The position numbers were made by a program, and so were the translations under genes. DNA of 64,000 bases from Dorea longicatena (lineage in GTDB: Bacteria; Bacillota; Clostridia; Lachnospirales; Lachnospiraceae). The notes under the pieces are model-generated. The model saw only the letters and a list, made by a program, of their open reading frames with translations, had not been told where the DNA came from and did no database searches. The stretch lies in contig NZ_CP100126.1 of the NCBI RefSeq assembly GCF_024168045.1, forward strand, positions 1,257,501-1,321,500, given 5' to 3'. Position 1 is the stretch's first letter. Each line of letters opens with the position of its first letter. This document shows positions 53,801 through 63,215 of the stretch, in pieces.

Positions 53801-55468
53801 ATGAATGATATTTTATATACGGTCCATGTAGATGGAACAGACAAAAAATTCAAAAAAGGAACGACATATCAGGAGATAGCCAGAACATATCAGCAGGAAT
53901 ATCAGCATGATATTGTGCTGGTATTTGTGGATGGACGACTTCAGGAATTGTTCAAGACACTGGAAACTGATTGTGAGTTGAAATTTGTGACGACTGCGGA
54001 TCCGCTGGGTTATAAAAGTTACCGGAGAAGTATGAGCCTGATGCTCGTGAAAGCAATTTATGATGTGGCAGAACATAAGAATATCGATAAAGTCAGAATT
54101 CATTATTCTGTAAGTAGGGGTTATTATTGCACGATAGAAGGAAATATTGATCTTACACAGGAATTTCTTGATCGCGTAGAAAGCCGTATGAGAGCTATGG
54201 TGGAAATGGATCTTCCTATCAGAAAAAAAAGCGTGCATACAGATGATGCAATTGCAATGTTCGGACAGCATGGCATGCATGATAAAGAACGTCTGTTCCA
54301 TTACCGGAGAGTGTCTCGGGTGAACATTTACAGTTTGAATGAATTTGAAGATTATTATTATGGATATATGGTACCGAGTGCCGGATATCTGAAATATTTT
54401 AAATTGTACCTGTACGATGAGGGATTTGTGATTCAGATGCCGGTGATGAATGAGCCGGAAGCAGTACCTCCGTTCGAACCGCAGAATCACTTGTTCCGTG
54501 TGCTGCAGGAATCAACCAAGTGGGGAGATATTCAGGGTATCGAAACAGTTGGAGACCTGAACGACAAGATTACAAAAAGTGATGTGAACGAATTGGTATT
54601 GGTGCAGGAAGCACTTCAGGAAGAAAAAATTGCACAGATCGCTGAACAGATCAAAGAGCGTTCGGATGTCCGCTTTGTATTGATTGCAGGACCATCGTCT
54701 TCGAGTAAGACTACTTTTTCACATCGACTGTCTGTGCAGCTGCGGGCTAATGGATTGTGTCCGTATCCGATTGCTGTGGACAATTATTTTAAAGAACGTG
54801 AAGAGACACCAAGAGATGAGAATGGAGAATTTGATTTTGAAGGACTTGGTGCGGTTGATGTGGAATTGTTCAATCTTCAGCTTCAGGAACTTCTGGAGGG
54901 AAAAGAAGTCGTAATACCGGAGTTTAACTTTGTAACCGGTCATAAGGAATACAAAAGAAGGCCAAAGAAATTAAAAGAAAACGAAGTGCTGGTAATTGAG
55001 GGAATTCATTGCCTGAATCCGGAACTGACCAGAAAGCTTCCGGATGAAAATAAGTTTAAGATTTATATCAGTGCACTTACACAGCTGAATATTGATGAGC
55101 ATAATCGTATCCCGACAACAGATGGACGTCTGATCCGCAGAATTGTACGCGATGCAAGAACCAGAGGTACATCAGCAAAGGAGACGATCCGTATGTGGCC
55201 GGCGGTGAGAAAAGGAGAAGAGAGGAATATTTTTCCTTATCAGGAAGAGGCAGATGTGATGTTTAATTCAGCATTGATCTATGAACTTGCAGTATTGAAA
55301 CCATACGTAGAAGCTCAACTCTTTGGAATTGAACGAGACTGTCCGGAATATTTGGAAGCAAAACGTTTATTGAAATTCCTTGATTACTTTGTTGGAATCG
55401 GAAGTGAGAATGTACCGGCGAATTCATTACTTAGAGAGTTTATAGGGGGCGGGTGTTTTCACGTGTGA
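53801..55468 (+). CDS. Nucleoside (uridine) kinase with N-terminal TGS and ThrRS-like domains
   Basis: A 555-residue protein. A TGS-like domain (ILYTVHVDGTDKKFKKGTTY) is followed by a ThrRS second-additional-domain-like part (about 60-220). A phosphoribulokinase/uridine kinase P-loop domain covers about residues 285-490: AGPSSSSKTTFSHRLS, VDNYF, ALTQLNIDEHNR and RDARTRG. It should phosphorylate uridine or a related nucleoside. The TGS part suggests regulation by a nucleotide. ATG 53801 follows AGGTG by 6 bases; the GTG at 53795 is the alternative. It is the last gene of the dnaG cluster. Confidence 0.88.
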   Translation: MNDILYTVHVDGTDKKFKKGTTYQEIARTYQQEYQHDIVLVFVDGRLQELFKTLETDCELKFVTTADPLGYKSYRRSMSLMLVKAIYDVAEHKNIDKVRIHYSVSRGYYCTIEGNIDLTQEFLDRVESRMRAMVEMDLPIRKKSVHTDDAIAMFGQHGMHDKERLFHYRRVSRVNIYSLNEFEDYYYGYMVPSAGYLKYFKLYLYDEGFVIQMPVMNEPEAVPPFEPQNHLFRVLQESTKWGDIQGIETVGDLNDKITKSDVNELVLVQEALQEEKIAQIAEQIKERSDVRFVLIAGPSSSSKTTFSHRLSVQLRANGLCPYPIAVDNYFKEREETPRDENGEFDFEGLGAVDVELFNLQLQELLEGKEVVIPEFNFVTGHKEYKRRPKKLKENEVLVIEGIHCLNPELTRKLPDENKFKIYISALTQLNIDEHNRIPTTDGRLIRRIVRDARTRGTSAKETIRMWPAVRKGEERNIFPYQEEADVMFNSALIYELAVLKPYVEAQLFGIERDCPEYLEAKRLLKFLDYFVGIGSENVPANSLLREFIGGGCFHV

Positions 55469-55510
55469 TTTTTTGGGATTTAATTCAGGAAGGCATGATT
55501 ACACCCGGAC

Positions 55511-55723
55511 CGGCATAAAAAGTAGGAAGCCGTTCCTGTTCAGGTTCCGTCGGTGGGAAATACTAAAGCGTCAAAATTATGCTAAAAACGGGCTTCCGAA
55601 ATTTGCAACTCGCCATTCGGCTCAAACAGGCAAATTTCGAAAACCCAACGCATAATTTTGACGCTTAACTATTTCCAACACCTTCTTCACATTCACTGGA
55701 ACGGCTTCCTACTTTTTATTCCG
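55511..55723. repeat. Long imperfect palindrome 1 (213 bases)
   Basis: The ends 55511-55536 and 55698-55723 are inverted copies with 25 of 26 bases matched. Inside, GGAAATACTAAAGCG... (55557-55582 region) matches the 55651-55676 region at 25 of 27 bases, and GGGCTTCCGAAATTTGC matches GCAAATTTCGAAAACCC at 15 of 17. The loop contains CTCGCCATTCGGCTC. It would fold into a very long hairpin in either strand. Confidence 0.85.
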
Positions 55724-55826
55724 TGGGTATCAAATGCCTTACTAAATGGCAAATGCGTAACCGTAGTGGCCTCCACTGGTACACTTCCGGGCATTTCATT
55801 TATTAGCATCCGCAGCCAGTCACGAC

Positions 55827-56040
55827 TTGAAGGAAGCAATAGATAAGGATTATTGTGAATGTGGAATGCCGTTAGAAACAGTTAGAGAGTCAGAAGCACC
55901 GTTAAAGGAACGAAGCGAACGTGTTTGAGGCGAACGCCGAGTTTGAGCGTAGTTCCTTTGCTTTTAGGTGATTCTGACTCTCTTAGTGTTTCTTATGGTA
56001 TGGAACCTGAACAAGAAGCCTTATCTATTGTTTCCTTCAA
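55827..56040. repeat. Long imperfect palindrome 2 (214 bases)
   Basis: The outer arms TTGAAGGAAGCAATAGATAA (55827-55846, extending to 55848) and 56019-56040 match at 21 of 22 bases. The inner arms 55871-55900 and 55967-55996 match at most positions (AGAGAGTCAGAAGCACC against GGTGATTCTGACTCTCT), and AAAGGAAC/GTTCCTTT closes the stem. The loop has GGCGAACGCC. Confidence 0.85.
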
Positions 56041-56070
56041 GGACTGAGAGGCCGCTTCCCCGTTAATAAA

Positions 56071-57174
56071 TTAAATCCCAAGATACACTTGTTTCATATA
56101 TTCAATCCGGGAACTCATATTTTGCATCAGGAGATCTACAAGTGTAACGGCAGCCATGGATTCTACCACAACAACTGCACGAGGAACGATAACTGGATCG
56201 TGGCGTCCGGAAATCTCAATTTTAATATTTTCACCATTAGTGTTCACTGTTTTCTGCGGCTGGGAAATAGATGGAGTAGGCTTTATGGCCGCACGTAAAA
56301 GGATCGTGCTTCCGTCACTGAGACCTCCGAGAATTCCGCCGCTGTGATTGGTCAGTTTGGATATCTGCCCGTTTTCAGCGAAGAATGAGTCGTTATTCTT
56401 ACTTCCTTTAGAAGAGACGACAGAAAATCCATCGCCGATTTCGACACCTTTTACAGCACCGATGGACATGACTGCTTTTGCAAGAGCGGCATCCAGTTTG
56501 TTAAATACCGGTTCACCGATACCGGATGGCATGCCGTGAATCATGCATTCGATCAGTCCACCGGAAGAATCCTGTTCTCTGATACAGGATTCGAGATATG
56601 CACTTGCCTGTTCAGCATATTTCTGATTTGGCATATAAAGCTGGTTCTCGTTAATTGCAGAGTAATCATATGCATCAGAAGGAATAGAAAAAGGTCCGAT
56701 AGCTTTGGTGTAAGTGGTAAGATGAATTCCGAGTGCTTCAAGAATCCGGCAGGCAATTGCACCGCCGGCAACCCGTCCGATGGTTTCACGCCCGGAAGTA
56801 CGTCCGCCACCGCGATAGTCACGCACTCCGTATTTCTGGTCGAAGGTATAATCAGCATGTCCGGGGCGGTAACAGTCTTTGATCTTGCTGTAATCATGAG
56901 AACGCTGGTCAGTGTTGCGTACGATAAGAGAAATCGGTGTTCCGGTTGTATATCCTTCAAAGACACCCGAAAGAATCTCTACGCTATCGGATTCCTTTCT
57001 TGCTGTGGTGAATTTGCTTTGTCCGGGTTTCCTGCGGTCAAGGAATGTCTGTATATAATCACTGGTAAGGGGAATGCCTGCCGGGCATCCATCGACAACA
57101 ACACCGAGTGCCGGACCATGGGATTCCCCCCATGTTGTAATAGTAAATAAAGTTCCAAAAGTTGATCCTGCCAT
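56071..57174 (-). CDS. aroC: Chorismate synthase
   Basis: A 367-residue FMN enzyme that makes chorismate, the branch point to aromatic amino acids. WGESHGPALGVVVDGCPAG is near the N-terminus. RPGHADYTFDQKYGVRDYRG, then GGRTSGRETIGRVAGGAIA, is the family core, and the C-terminal ISGRHDPVIVPRAVVVVE is kept. The start is fixed by AAGGAG on the minus strand. It stands alone; the rest of the shikimate pathway is not in the window. Confidence 0.96.
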   Translation of the reverse strand: MAGSTFGTLFTITTWGESHGPALGVVVDGCPAGIPLTSDYIQTFLDRRKPGQSKFTTARKESDSVEILSGVFEGYTTGTPISLIVRNTDQRSHDYSKIKDCYRPGHADYTFDQKYGVRDYRGGGRTSGRETIGRVAGGAIACRILEALGIHLTTYTKAIGPFSIPSDAYDYSAINENQLYMPNQKYAEQASAYLESCIREQDSSGGLIECMIHGMPSGIGEPVFNKLDAALAKAVMSIGAVKGVEIGDGFSVVSSKGSKNNDSFFAENGQISKLTNHSGGILGGLSDGSTILLRAAIKPTPSISQPQKTVNTNGENIKIEISGRHDPVIVPRAVVVVESMAAVTLVDLLMQNMSSRIEYMKQVYLGI

Positions 57175-57387
57175 ATCATAGTCTCCTTAATTATGTATTA
57201 GTCATCGTGAATATAATAATCTATAAAGTATTATATATAAAAAGAAATGAAGCCGCAATCATAAAATGTGTATAAAATATCCTGTAAAAAAATAAGAATT
57301 AGACTGTACTTTTTGATATATGCATATTATAATTAGAAAGCATGAATCTTATAGAAGTAGAATATTCATATAGAGGAGTTAAGATTA
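57175..57387. promoter_or_regulatory. Divergent promoter region of aroC and the L,D-transpeptidase gene
   Basis: AT-rich intergenic DNA of 213 bases. TATAAT at 57328-57333 could be the -10 box of the plus-strand gene, but its -35 region (TGTACT) is poor. I cannot define the minus-strand promoter. Confidence 0.4.
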
Positions 57388-58959
57388 ATGAGCAGAAAAG
57401 ATATGCAGTCAGATGAGATTGAAGAAATAATGAAAGAAATGCTGAACGATGATGAGTATGCAGATGAGGGATTTGAGGATATTGACAGAGAAGATAACCG
57501 GCATGAATCGAAGAAAGCAATGAAAAAAGAGAAAAAAGCAGAAAGAAAATCAAGAAGAAAAAAGCGGAAAATGAGCAATAAAGTAGCGATTGTCCTTTCG
57601 CTGATTGTGGCAGTTATAGCAATCGGATATGTGGCAACAGCGGTATTTTACAGCACACATTTTTTCGCAAATACAGAAATAAACGGAGTGGACTGCTCAA
57701 ATAAAAGTATAAAGCAAGTGGAAGCTTATCTGGAGAAGCAGGTTTCTGATTATAATCTTACTTTGAAGGAAACAGAAGGAAAAACGGAAGAAATCAGCGG
57801 GCAGGATATTTCTTTGAAATATGTGGAAGGAAAGCAGGTTGAGAAACTTGTGAAGAGCCAGAACCCGTTTCTGTGGCCGGAAGCTTTTTGGAAATCCAGA
57901 AAGATGGAAGCAAAAGTAGGTGTTGAATACGATGAAAGTGCATTGAAAGCACTGATTGCAAATCTGGATTGTATGAAGGAAGAAAATCAGACGGAACCGG
58001 CTAATGCACATCCGGAATTTCAGAATGATAAATTTGTAGTCATACCGGAAACTGACGGGACAAAGATTGATACAGATACATTCAGGGAAAAAGTGATCAC
58101 TGCTGTAGATGGATTGAATGCGGAGCTGGATCTTTCGAAAGAAGGCTGCTATTTAAAACCGTCATATACTGCTGAATCAAAAAAAGTGACAGAGGCCTGT
58201 GATGCAATGAATAAATATCTCGGAGCCATGGTTACTTATGATTTTAAACCAAACACGGAAGTGGTGGACTCGTCAATGATATCCCAGTGGGTAAAGGTAG
58301 ATGATGATATGAATGTTACGTTTGATGATAACGCTGTCAAAGAATACATTCAGTCACTTGCGGCAAAATACGATACAAAAGGAAAAGAAAGAACATTTAC
58401 ATCCGCAAGTGGTAACACTGTCACTGTTTCTGGTGGAAGCTACGGCTGGAAGATTGACCAGAATGCAGAATATAATGCGTTGATCGCGAATATTCAGAAT
58501 GCAGAAACAGTAACAAGAGAACCGAATTATTCAAGCCGCGCTGCAAGTCATGAGGGCAATGATGTGGGAAATACTTATGCAGAAGTAAATCTGACAACAC
58601 AACATATGTATTATGTAAAAGACGGACAGATTGCACTGGAAACAGATGTAGTAACAGGTAATCCCAATAAAGGAAACGATACTCCGACAGGAGTATATTC
58701 ACTGGCATACAAAGCCAAGGATCAGACTCTTAGGGGAACGAAAAAAGCCGACGGAACATATGAATATGAAACGCCGGTAAAATACTGGATGCCATTTAAT
58801 GGAGGCGTGGGATTCCACGATGCATCATGGCAGCCGACTTTTGGTGGAAGCAGATATCTGACAAATGGTTCGCACGGATGTGTAAATATGCCACCGGAGA
58901 TGGCAGCAAAGCTGTTTGATCTGATTTCGGCAGGCACACCGGTAGTGGTACATAATTAG
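57388..58959 (+). CDS. Membrane-anchored L,D-transpeptidase
   Basis: A 523-residue wall cross-linking enzyme. The first 62 residues are cytoplasmic, acidic then strongly basic. One membrane segment spans about 66-88. Two PG-binding-4 (YoaR-like) domains follow (about 95-240 and 250-395). The YkuD domain ends with SRYLTNGSHGCVNM, giving His496 and Cys498. It makes 3-3 cross-links and can attach proteins to the wall, giving resistance to some beta-lactams in related bacteria. GAGGAG lies 9 bases before the ATG. Confidence 0.92.
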   Translation: MSRKDMQSDEIEEIMKEMLNDDEYADEGFEDIDREDNRHESKKAMKKEKKAERKSRRKKRKMSNKVAIVLSLIVAVIAIGYVATAVFYSTHFFANTEINGVDCSNKSIKQVEAYLEKQVSDYNLTLKETEGKTEEISGQDISLKYVEGKQVEKLVKSQNPFLWPEAFWKSRKMEAKVGVEYDESALKALIANLDCMKEENQTEPANAHPEFQNDKFVVIPETDGTKIDTDTFREKVITAVDGLNAELDLSKEGCYLKPSYTAESKKVTEACDAMNKYLGAMVTYDFKPNTEVVDSSMISQWVKVDDDMNVTFDDNAVKEYIQSLAAKYDTKGKERTFTSASGNTVTVSGGSYGWKIDQNAEYNALIANIQNAETVTREPNYSSRAASHEGNDVGNTYAEVNLTTQHMYYVKDGQIALETDVVTGNPNKGNDTPTGVYSLAYKAKDQTLRGTKKADGTYEYETPVKYWMPFNGGVGFHDASWQPTFGGSRYLTNGSHGCVNMPPEMAAKLFDLISAGTPVVVHN

Positions 58960-58976
58960 GGAAAAGGAAATAGAAC

Positions 58977-60110
58977 ATGTATGAATTAATAAAAAAAGAT
59001 GGTCTTGCAAAAAGGGGAAGACTACATACAGTACACGGGGTCATTGAGACACCTGTATTTATGAATGTGGGTACTGCAGCGGCAATCAAAGGTGCTGTTG
59101 CAACCTCAGATCTTCAGGAGATAAAGACTCAGGTGGAATTGTCTAATACATATCATTTACATGTGCGTCCCGGAGATGAAGTAGTAAAGAAACTGGGGGG
59201 ACTTCACAAGTTTATGAACTGGGACAAACCGATTCTTACCGACTCGGGTGGATTTCAGGTGTTTTCACTTGCCGGGCTTCGCAGAATTAAAGAAGAAGGC
59301 GTATATTTTAATTCGCATATTGATGGAAGAAAAATCTTCATGGGACCGGAAGAGAGTATGCAGATACAGTCAAACCTTGCATCTACGATCGCTATGGCAT
59401 TTGATGAATGTCCATCCAGCGTTGCAGACAGGGATTATATGGAAAAGTCCGTAGCGCGTACGACAAGATGGCTGGTGCGCTGCAAGAAAGAAATGGAACG
59501 TTTGAATGCACTTCCGGATACGATCAATAAGCATCAGATGCTTTTTGGTATTAATCAGGGCGGTGTGTATGAAGATATCCGTATCAAACATGCAGATGAA
59601 ATCTCAAAACTGGATCTGGATGGTTATGCAGTCGGCGGGCTGGCGGTTGGTGAATCGCATGAAGAGATGTATCGCATTCTGGATGCGGTTGTTCCACATC
59701 TTCCGGATAATAAACCAACTTATCTGATGGGAGTCGGAACTCCGGCAAACATTCTGGAAGCAGTCGACAGGGGAGTGGATTTCTTTGATTGTGTATATCC
59801 AAGCAGAAACGGAAGACACGGACACGTGTACACAAACCATGGGAAACTGAATCTGTTTAACGCCAGATTTGAGCTGGATGCCAGACCGATTGAAGAGGGA
59901 TGTCAGTGTCCGGCATGCCGTAATTATTCGAGAGCATATATCAGACATCTGCTAAAAGCAAAAGAGATGCTTGGTATGCGTCTGTGTGTCCTTCATAACC
60001 TTTATTTCTATAATACAATGATGGAAGAAATCAGAGATGCAATTGATCATGACTGTTACAAAGAGTATAAAACCCAAAAAATCGCTGCTGTAACAGGAAA
60101 GAATGAATAA
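58977..60110 (+). CDS. tgt: tRNA-guanine transglycosylase
   Basis: A 377-residue enzyme that swaps guanine 34 for a queuine precursor or base in GUN tRNAs. The catalytic aspartate lies in TDSGGFQVFSL near 90-100. The second aspartate region is DCVYPSRNGRHGHVYT near 270. The zinc site is CQCPAC and a histidine 25 residues later (VLHN). It follows the transpeptidase gene by 17 bases. Its natural partners queA and ruvB are outside the window. Confidence 0.97.
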   Translation: MYELIKKDGLAKRGRLHTVHGVIETPVFMNVGTAAAIKGAVATSDLQEIKTQVELSNTYHLHVRPGDEVVKKLGGLHKFMNWDKPILTDSGGFQVFSLAGLRRIKEEGVYFNSHIDGRKIFMGPEESMQIQSNLASTIAMAFDECPSSVADRDYMEKSVARTTRWLVRCKKEMERLNALPDTINKHQMLFGINQGGVYEDIRIKHADEISKLDLDGYAVGGLAVGESHEEMYRILDAVVPHLPDNKPTYLMGVGTPANILEAVDRGVDFFDCVYPSRNGRHGHVYTNHGKLNLFNARFELDARPIEEGCQCPACRNYSRAYIRHLLKAKEMLGMRLCVLHNLYFYNTMMEEIRDAIDHDCYKEYKTQKIAAVTGKNE

Positions 60111-60128
60111 AATAATGAAAAAAGCATA

Positions 60129-60155
60129 AAAAACCTTGCTGAATGCGAGGTTTTT
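60129..60155 (+). terminator. Terminator of tgt, overlapping the yajC promoter
   Basis: AAAAACCT (60129-60136) pairs with AGGTTTTT (60148-60155). Confidence 0.78.
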
Positions 60156-60164
60156 GTGTATGAT
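60136..60164 (+). promoter_or_regulatory. Promoter of yajC
   Basis: TTGCTG (60136-60141), 17 bases, TATGAT (60159-60164). The -35 box and spacer lie within the tgt terminator hairpin. Confidence 0.6.
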
Positions 60165-60200
60165 AGCAATAGTGTTTAAAGATAAGTAGGAGGAAAAGAG

Positions 60201-60509
60201 ATGTTTTCATTAGCAGCACAGAGCTCCAGTGGTACAAGCTGGGTTATTTTAATTGTTGTATATGCAGTTATTTTCGGAGGATTCTACATGATTTTTATGA
60301 GACCTCAGAAAAAAGAGCAGAAAAGAGTTCAGGCTATGATCAACGAGATGGAAGTTGGCGATACAGTACTGACAACAAGTGGATTTTACGGTGTGCTTAT
60401 TGACATCAGTGATGAAGATGTGATCGTAGAATTCGGAAGCAATAAGAACTGCCGTATTCCAATGCAGAAAGCAGCAATCGCACAGGTTGAAAAGGCTTCT
60501 GCAGAATAA
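60201..60509 (+). CDS. yajC: Preprotein translocase subunit YajC
   Basis: A 102-residue protein with one membrane helix (WVILIVVYAVIFGGFYMIFM) and then the soluble RPQKKEQKRVQAMINEMEVG and GDTVLTTSGFYGVLIDI core. It associates with SecDF in protein export. The place after tgt is the usual one; secDF is not adjacent. Confidence 0.94.
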   Translation: MFSLAAQSSSGTSWVILIVVYAVIFGGFYMIFMRPQKKEQKRVQAMINEMEVGDTVLTTSGFYGVLIDISDEDVIVEFGSNKNCRIPMQKAAIAQVEKASAE

Positions 60510-60520
60510 AAGATGAACGT

Positions 60521-60555
60521 AGAGAATCTGTTGTGTGCAGGTTCTCTTTTTTCTT
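60521..60555 (+). terminator. Terminator of yajC
   Basis: AGAGAATC (60521-60528) pairs with GGTTCTCT (60540-60547), with one wobble pair, and a T-rich run follows. Confidence 0.75.
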
Positions 60556-60686
60556 TTTGTACACGGAAATATCAGAAAACAAAATAGTACATATATGTGA
60601 AATTGTGTTGGAATAAATACAAAATAACAGTGCATTGTTCATATAAATATACACAAATTGCATAAAATTGCATACAAGCGTGATAT

Positions 60687-60701
60687 TGAAAACGATTATC
60701 A
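60687..60701. promoter_or_regulatory. Fur-family-like site upstream of pflB
   Basis: TGAAAAC G ATTATCA matches 12 of 14 positions of the 7-1-7 Fur-box pattern. It ends 9 bases before the -35 box. The role is a guess; redox regulators would be equally plausible for pflB. Confidence 0.3.
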
Positions 60702-60710
60702 GAATAAAGG

Positions 60711-60739
60711 TTGATATTTTCTTCACGAAATGTTATACT
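60711..60739 (+). promoter_or_regulatory. Promoter of pflB
   Basis: TTGATA (60711-60716), 17 bases, TATACT (60734-60739), about 44 bases before the start codon. Confidence 0.7.
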
Positions 60740-60782
60740 GACGGCGCAGAAGAAAATGAAAGATAGGAAAGGGGAACAAAAA

Positions 60783-63035
60783 ATGGCACATTTTGAGCAG
60801 TGGGCTGGTTTTAAAGGAAAAGAATGGGTAAATTCTGTAGATGTTCGCAGCTTTATCCAGGAGAACTACACACCTTATGAAGGAGACGAATCTTTCCTGG
60901 AAGGACCAACAGAAGCAACAGATATTCTGTGGGGTAAACTTCAGGAACTTCAGAAAGAGGAGCGTGCAAAAGGCGGCGTTCTTGATATGGAGACAGAAGT
61001 AGTATCCGGACTTACAGCATATGGACCTGGATACATTAGCGAAGAGACAAAAGATCTTGAGAAGGTCGTTGGTCTTCAGACAGACAAACCTCTGAAGAGA
61101 GCTTTTATGCCATATGGTGGAATTAAGATGGCTGAGCAGGCTTGTACAACTTATGGTTATCAGCCGAGCGAAAAGCTTCACGAGATTTTTACAAAATATC
61201 ATAAAACACACAACCAGGGAGTATTCGATATCTATACACCTGAAATGAAGAAAGCAAGACACAATAAGATCATCACAGGTCTTCCGGATACATATGGAAG
61301 AGGACGTATCGTTGGTGATTACCGTCGAGTAGCTCTTTATGGTATCGACTTCCTGATCGAAAGAAAACAGTATGACTTTGAGCGTTATGCAAGACACGGA
61401 ATGAAAGGAACAGATTTCCGTCTCCGCGAAGAGCTTGCTGATCAGATCAAAGCTCTGAAAGAAATGAAAGAAATGGCAGCTGCTTACGGTTATGACATTT
61501 CACAGCCAGCGAAAGATGCTCATGAAGCAGCACAGTGGCTGTACTTCGGATATCTTGCAGCAATCAAGACTCAGAACGGAGCTGCAATGAGTGTTGGACG
61601 TATCTCTACATTCCTTGATATCTATATTGAAAGAGACTTAAAAGCTGGAAAGATTACAGAAAAAGAAGCTCAGGAATTAATTGACCACATGGTTATGAAA
61701 TTCCGTATGGTTAAGTTCGCAAGAATCCCATCTTACAACGAACTGTTCTCAGGAGACCCGACATGGGCAACACTGGAAGTTGGTGGACTTGGACAGGACG
61801 GACGTTCTATGGTAACAAAGAATGATTACCGTTTCCTTCACACACTGAAAAACATGGGACCTTCTCCAGAACCAAACCTTACTGTACTTTACTCTTCAAG
61901 ACTGCCTGAAAACTTCAAGAAGTTTGCAGCCCTGATCTCAGTAGAGACAAGCTCAATCCAGTATGAAAATGATGATGTTATGCGTCCGGTATGGGGCGAT
62001 GATTACTCAATCTGCTGCTGCGTATCTGCTACAGAGACAGGTAAAGAGATGCAGTTCTTCGGAGCTCGTGCAAACCTTGCCAAGTGTCTGTTATACGCTA
62101 TCAACGGTGGTATTGATGAAAAGAATAAAATTCAGGTTGCACCTGCTTACAGACCAATCACATCTGAATATCTTGACTTCGATGAAGTAATGGAAAAATA
62201 TGATGCTATGATGGAATGGCTGAGCAAACTGTATGTAGATACACTGAATATGATTCACTACATGCATGACAAGTATTACTATGAAGCAGCTCAGATGGCA
62301 TTGATTGATACAGACGTTAAGCGTTCATTTGCAACAGGTATCGCTGGATTCTCTCATGTGGTAGATTCACTTTGCGCTATCAAATACGCAAAAGTAAAAG
62401 CTATCCGTGATGAAGATGGAATCACAACAGATTTCGAGATCGAAGGAGATTTCCCAAGATACGGTAACGACGATGATCGTGCAGACGACATGGCTGTATG
62501 GCTTCTGAAGACATTCATGCACAAACTGAATAAGTGCCATACATACAGAAATTCTGTACCTACAACATCAATCCTTACAATTACTTCCAATGTAGTATAC
62601 GGTAAGGCTACAGGATCTCTTCCGGACGGAAGAAAAGCAGGAGAGCCACTTTCACCAGGTGCTAACCCATCTTACGGTGCAGAAAAGAACGGACTTCTTG
62701 CATCCCTTAACTCTGTTGCTAAGCTTCCATACGAGCTGGCACTGGATGGTATTTCTAATACTCAGACAATCAGCCCAAGTGCACTTGGACATACAGATGA
62801 TGAGCGTAAAGAAAATCTTGCACGTGTAATGGACGGATACTTCGATCAGGGAGCACATCACCTGAATGTTAACGTATTTGGTACAGATAAACTTATTGAT
62901 GCTATGGAGCATCCGGAAAAACCAGAATACGCTAACTTCACAATTCGTGTATCTGGATACGCAGTTAAGTTCATCGACCTGACCCGCGAACAGCAGTTAG
63001 ACGTTATCGCAAGAACTTGCCACGATCATATGTAA
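60783..63035 (+). CDS. pflB: Pyruvate formate-lyase
   Basis: A 750-residue glycyl radical enzyme that splits pyruvate with CoA to acetyl-CoA and formate, central to anaerobic fermentation. The active-site cysteines are Cys412 and Cys413 ([12 protein letters not shown]), and the radical sits on Gly725 in RVSGYAVKF. An additional cysteine at 411 makes a triple. ATG 60783 has AAAGGGGAAC upstream; the frame from 60711 includes the promoter. Codon use is strongly biased, as for a highly expressed gene. Confidence 0.98.
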   Translation: MAHFEQWAGFKGKEWVNSVDVRSFIQENYTPYEGDESFLEGPTEATDILWGKLQELQKEERAKGGVLDMETEVVSGLTAYGPGYISEETKDLEKVVGLQTDKPLKRAFMPYGGIKMAEQACTTYGYQPSEKLHEIFTKYHKTHNQGVFDIYTPEMKKARHNKIITGLPDTYGRGRIVGDYRRVALYGIDFLIERKQYDFERYARHGMKGTDFRLREELADQIKALKEMKEMAAAYGYDISQPAKDAHEAAQWLYFGYLAAIKTQNGAAMSVGRISTFLDIYIERDLKAGKITEKEAQELIDHMVMKFRMVKFARIPSYNELFSGDPTWATLEVGGLGQDGRSMVTKNDYRFLHTLKNMGPSPEPNLTVLYSSRLPENFKKFAALISVETSSIQYENDDVMRPVWGDDYSICCCVSATETGKEMQFFGARANLAKCLLYAINGGIDEKNKIQVAPAYRPITSEYLDFDEVMEKYDAMMEWLSKLYVDTLNMIHYMHDKYYYEAAQMALIDTDVKRSFATGIAGFSHVVDSLCAIKYAKVKAIRDEDGITTDFEIEGDFPRYGNDDDRADDMAVWLLKTFMHKLNKCHTYRNSVPTTSILTITSNVVYGKATGSLPDGRKAGEPLSPGANPSYGAEKNGLLASLNSVAKLPYELALDGISNTQTISPSALGHTDDERKENLARVMDGYFDQGAHHLNVNVFGTDKLIDAMEHPEKPEYANFTIRVSGYAVKFIDLTREQQLDVIARTCHDHM

Positions 63036-63215
63036 AAGCTATGAGCCATGCATCAGATGAGACAGATGTTATAATCAAGCTTGCTTGAATTATGATATCT
63101 GGATCAGATGATATACGGCGACAGCCGTCAGCGAGATGAAGCAAAGCGGAATCGAGCTGCGCATGGCGGAGTACATGGCGAATTACATGTAATAAATAAG
63201 AAAAGGAGCAAAGCT

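Larger units (their letters stand above)
55469..56070. other. Gene-free 600-base block rich in palindromes
   Basis: Between the kinase gene and aroC I see no credible gene. The longest frames (55473-55655 and 55658-55846) run across the palindromes and have no ribosome-binding site. The block holds two long imperfect inverted repeats, given separately, and small hairpins (AGTGG/CCACT near 55770, TGCC/GGCA near 55735). Confidence 0.75.

Noticed and set aside
55473..55846. Two short plus-strand frames in the kinase-aroC spacer.
   Set aside because: They are forced by the palindromes, lack ribosome-binding sites and have no recognisable protein features.
56536..57150. A 204-codon plus-strand frame inside aroC.
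   Set aside because: It is a shadow of the strongly conserved chorismate synthase gene on the other strand.
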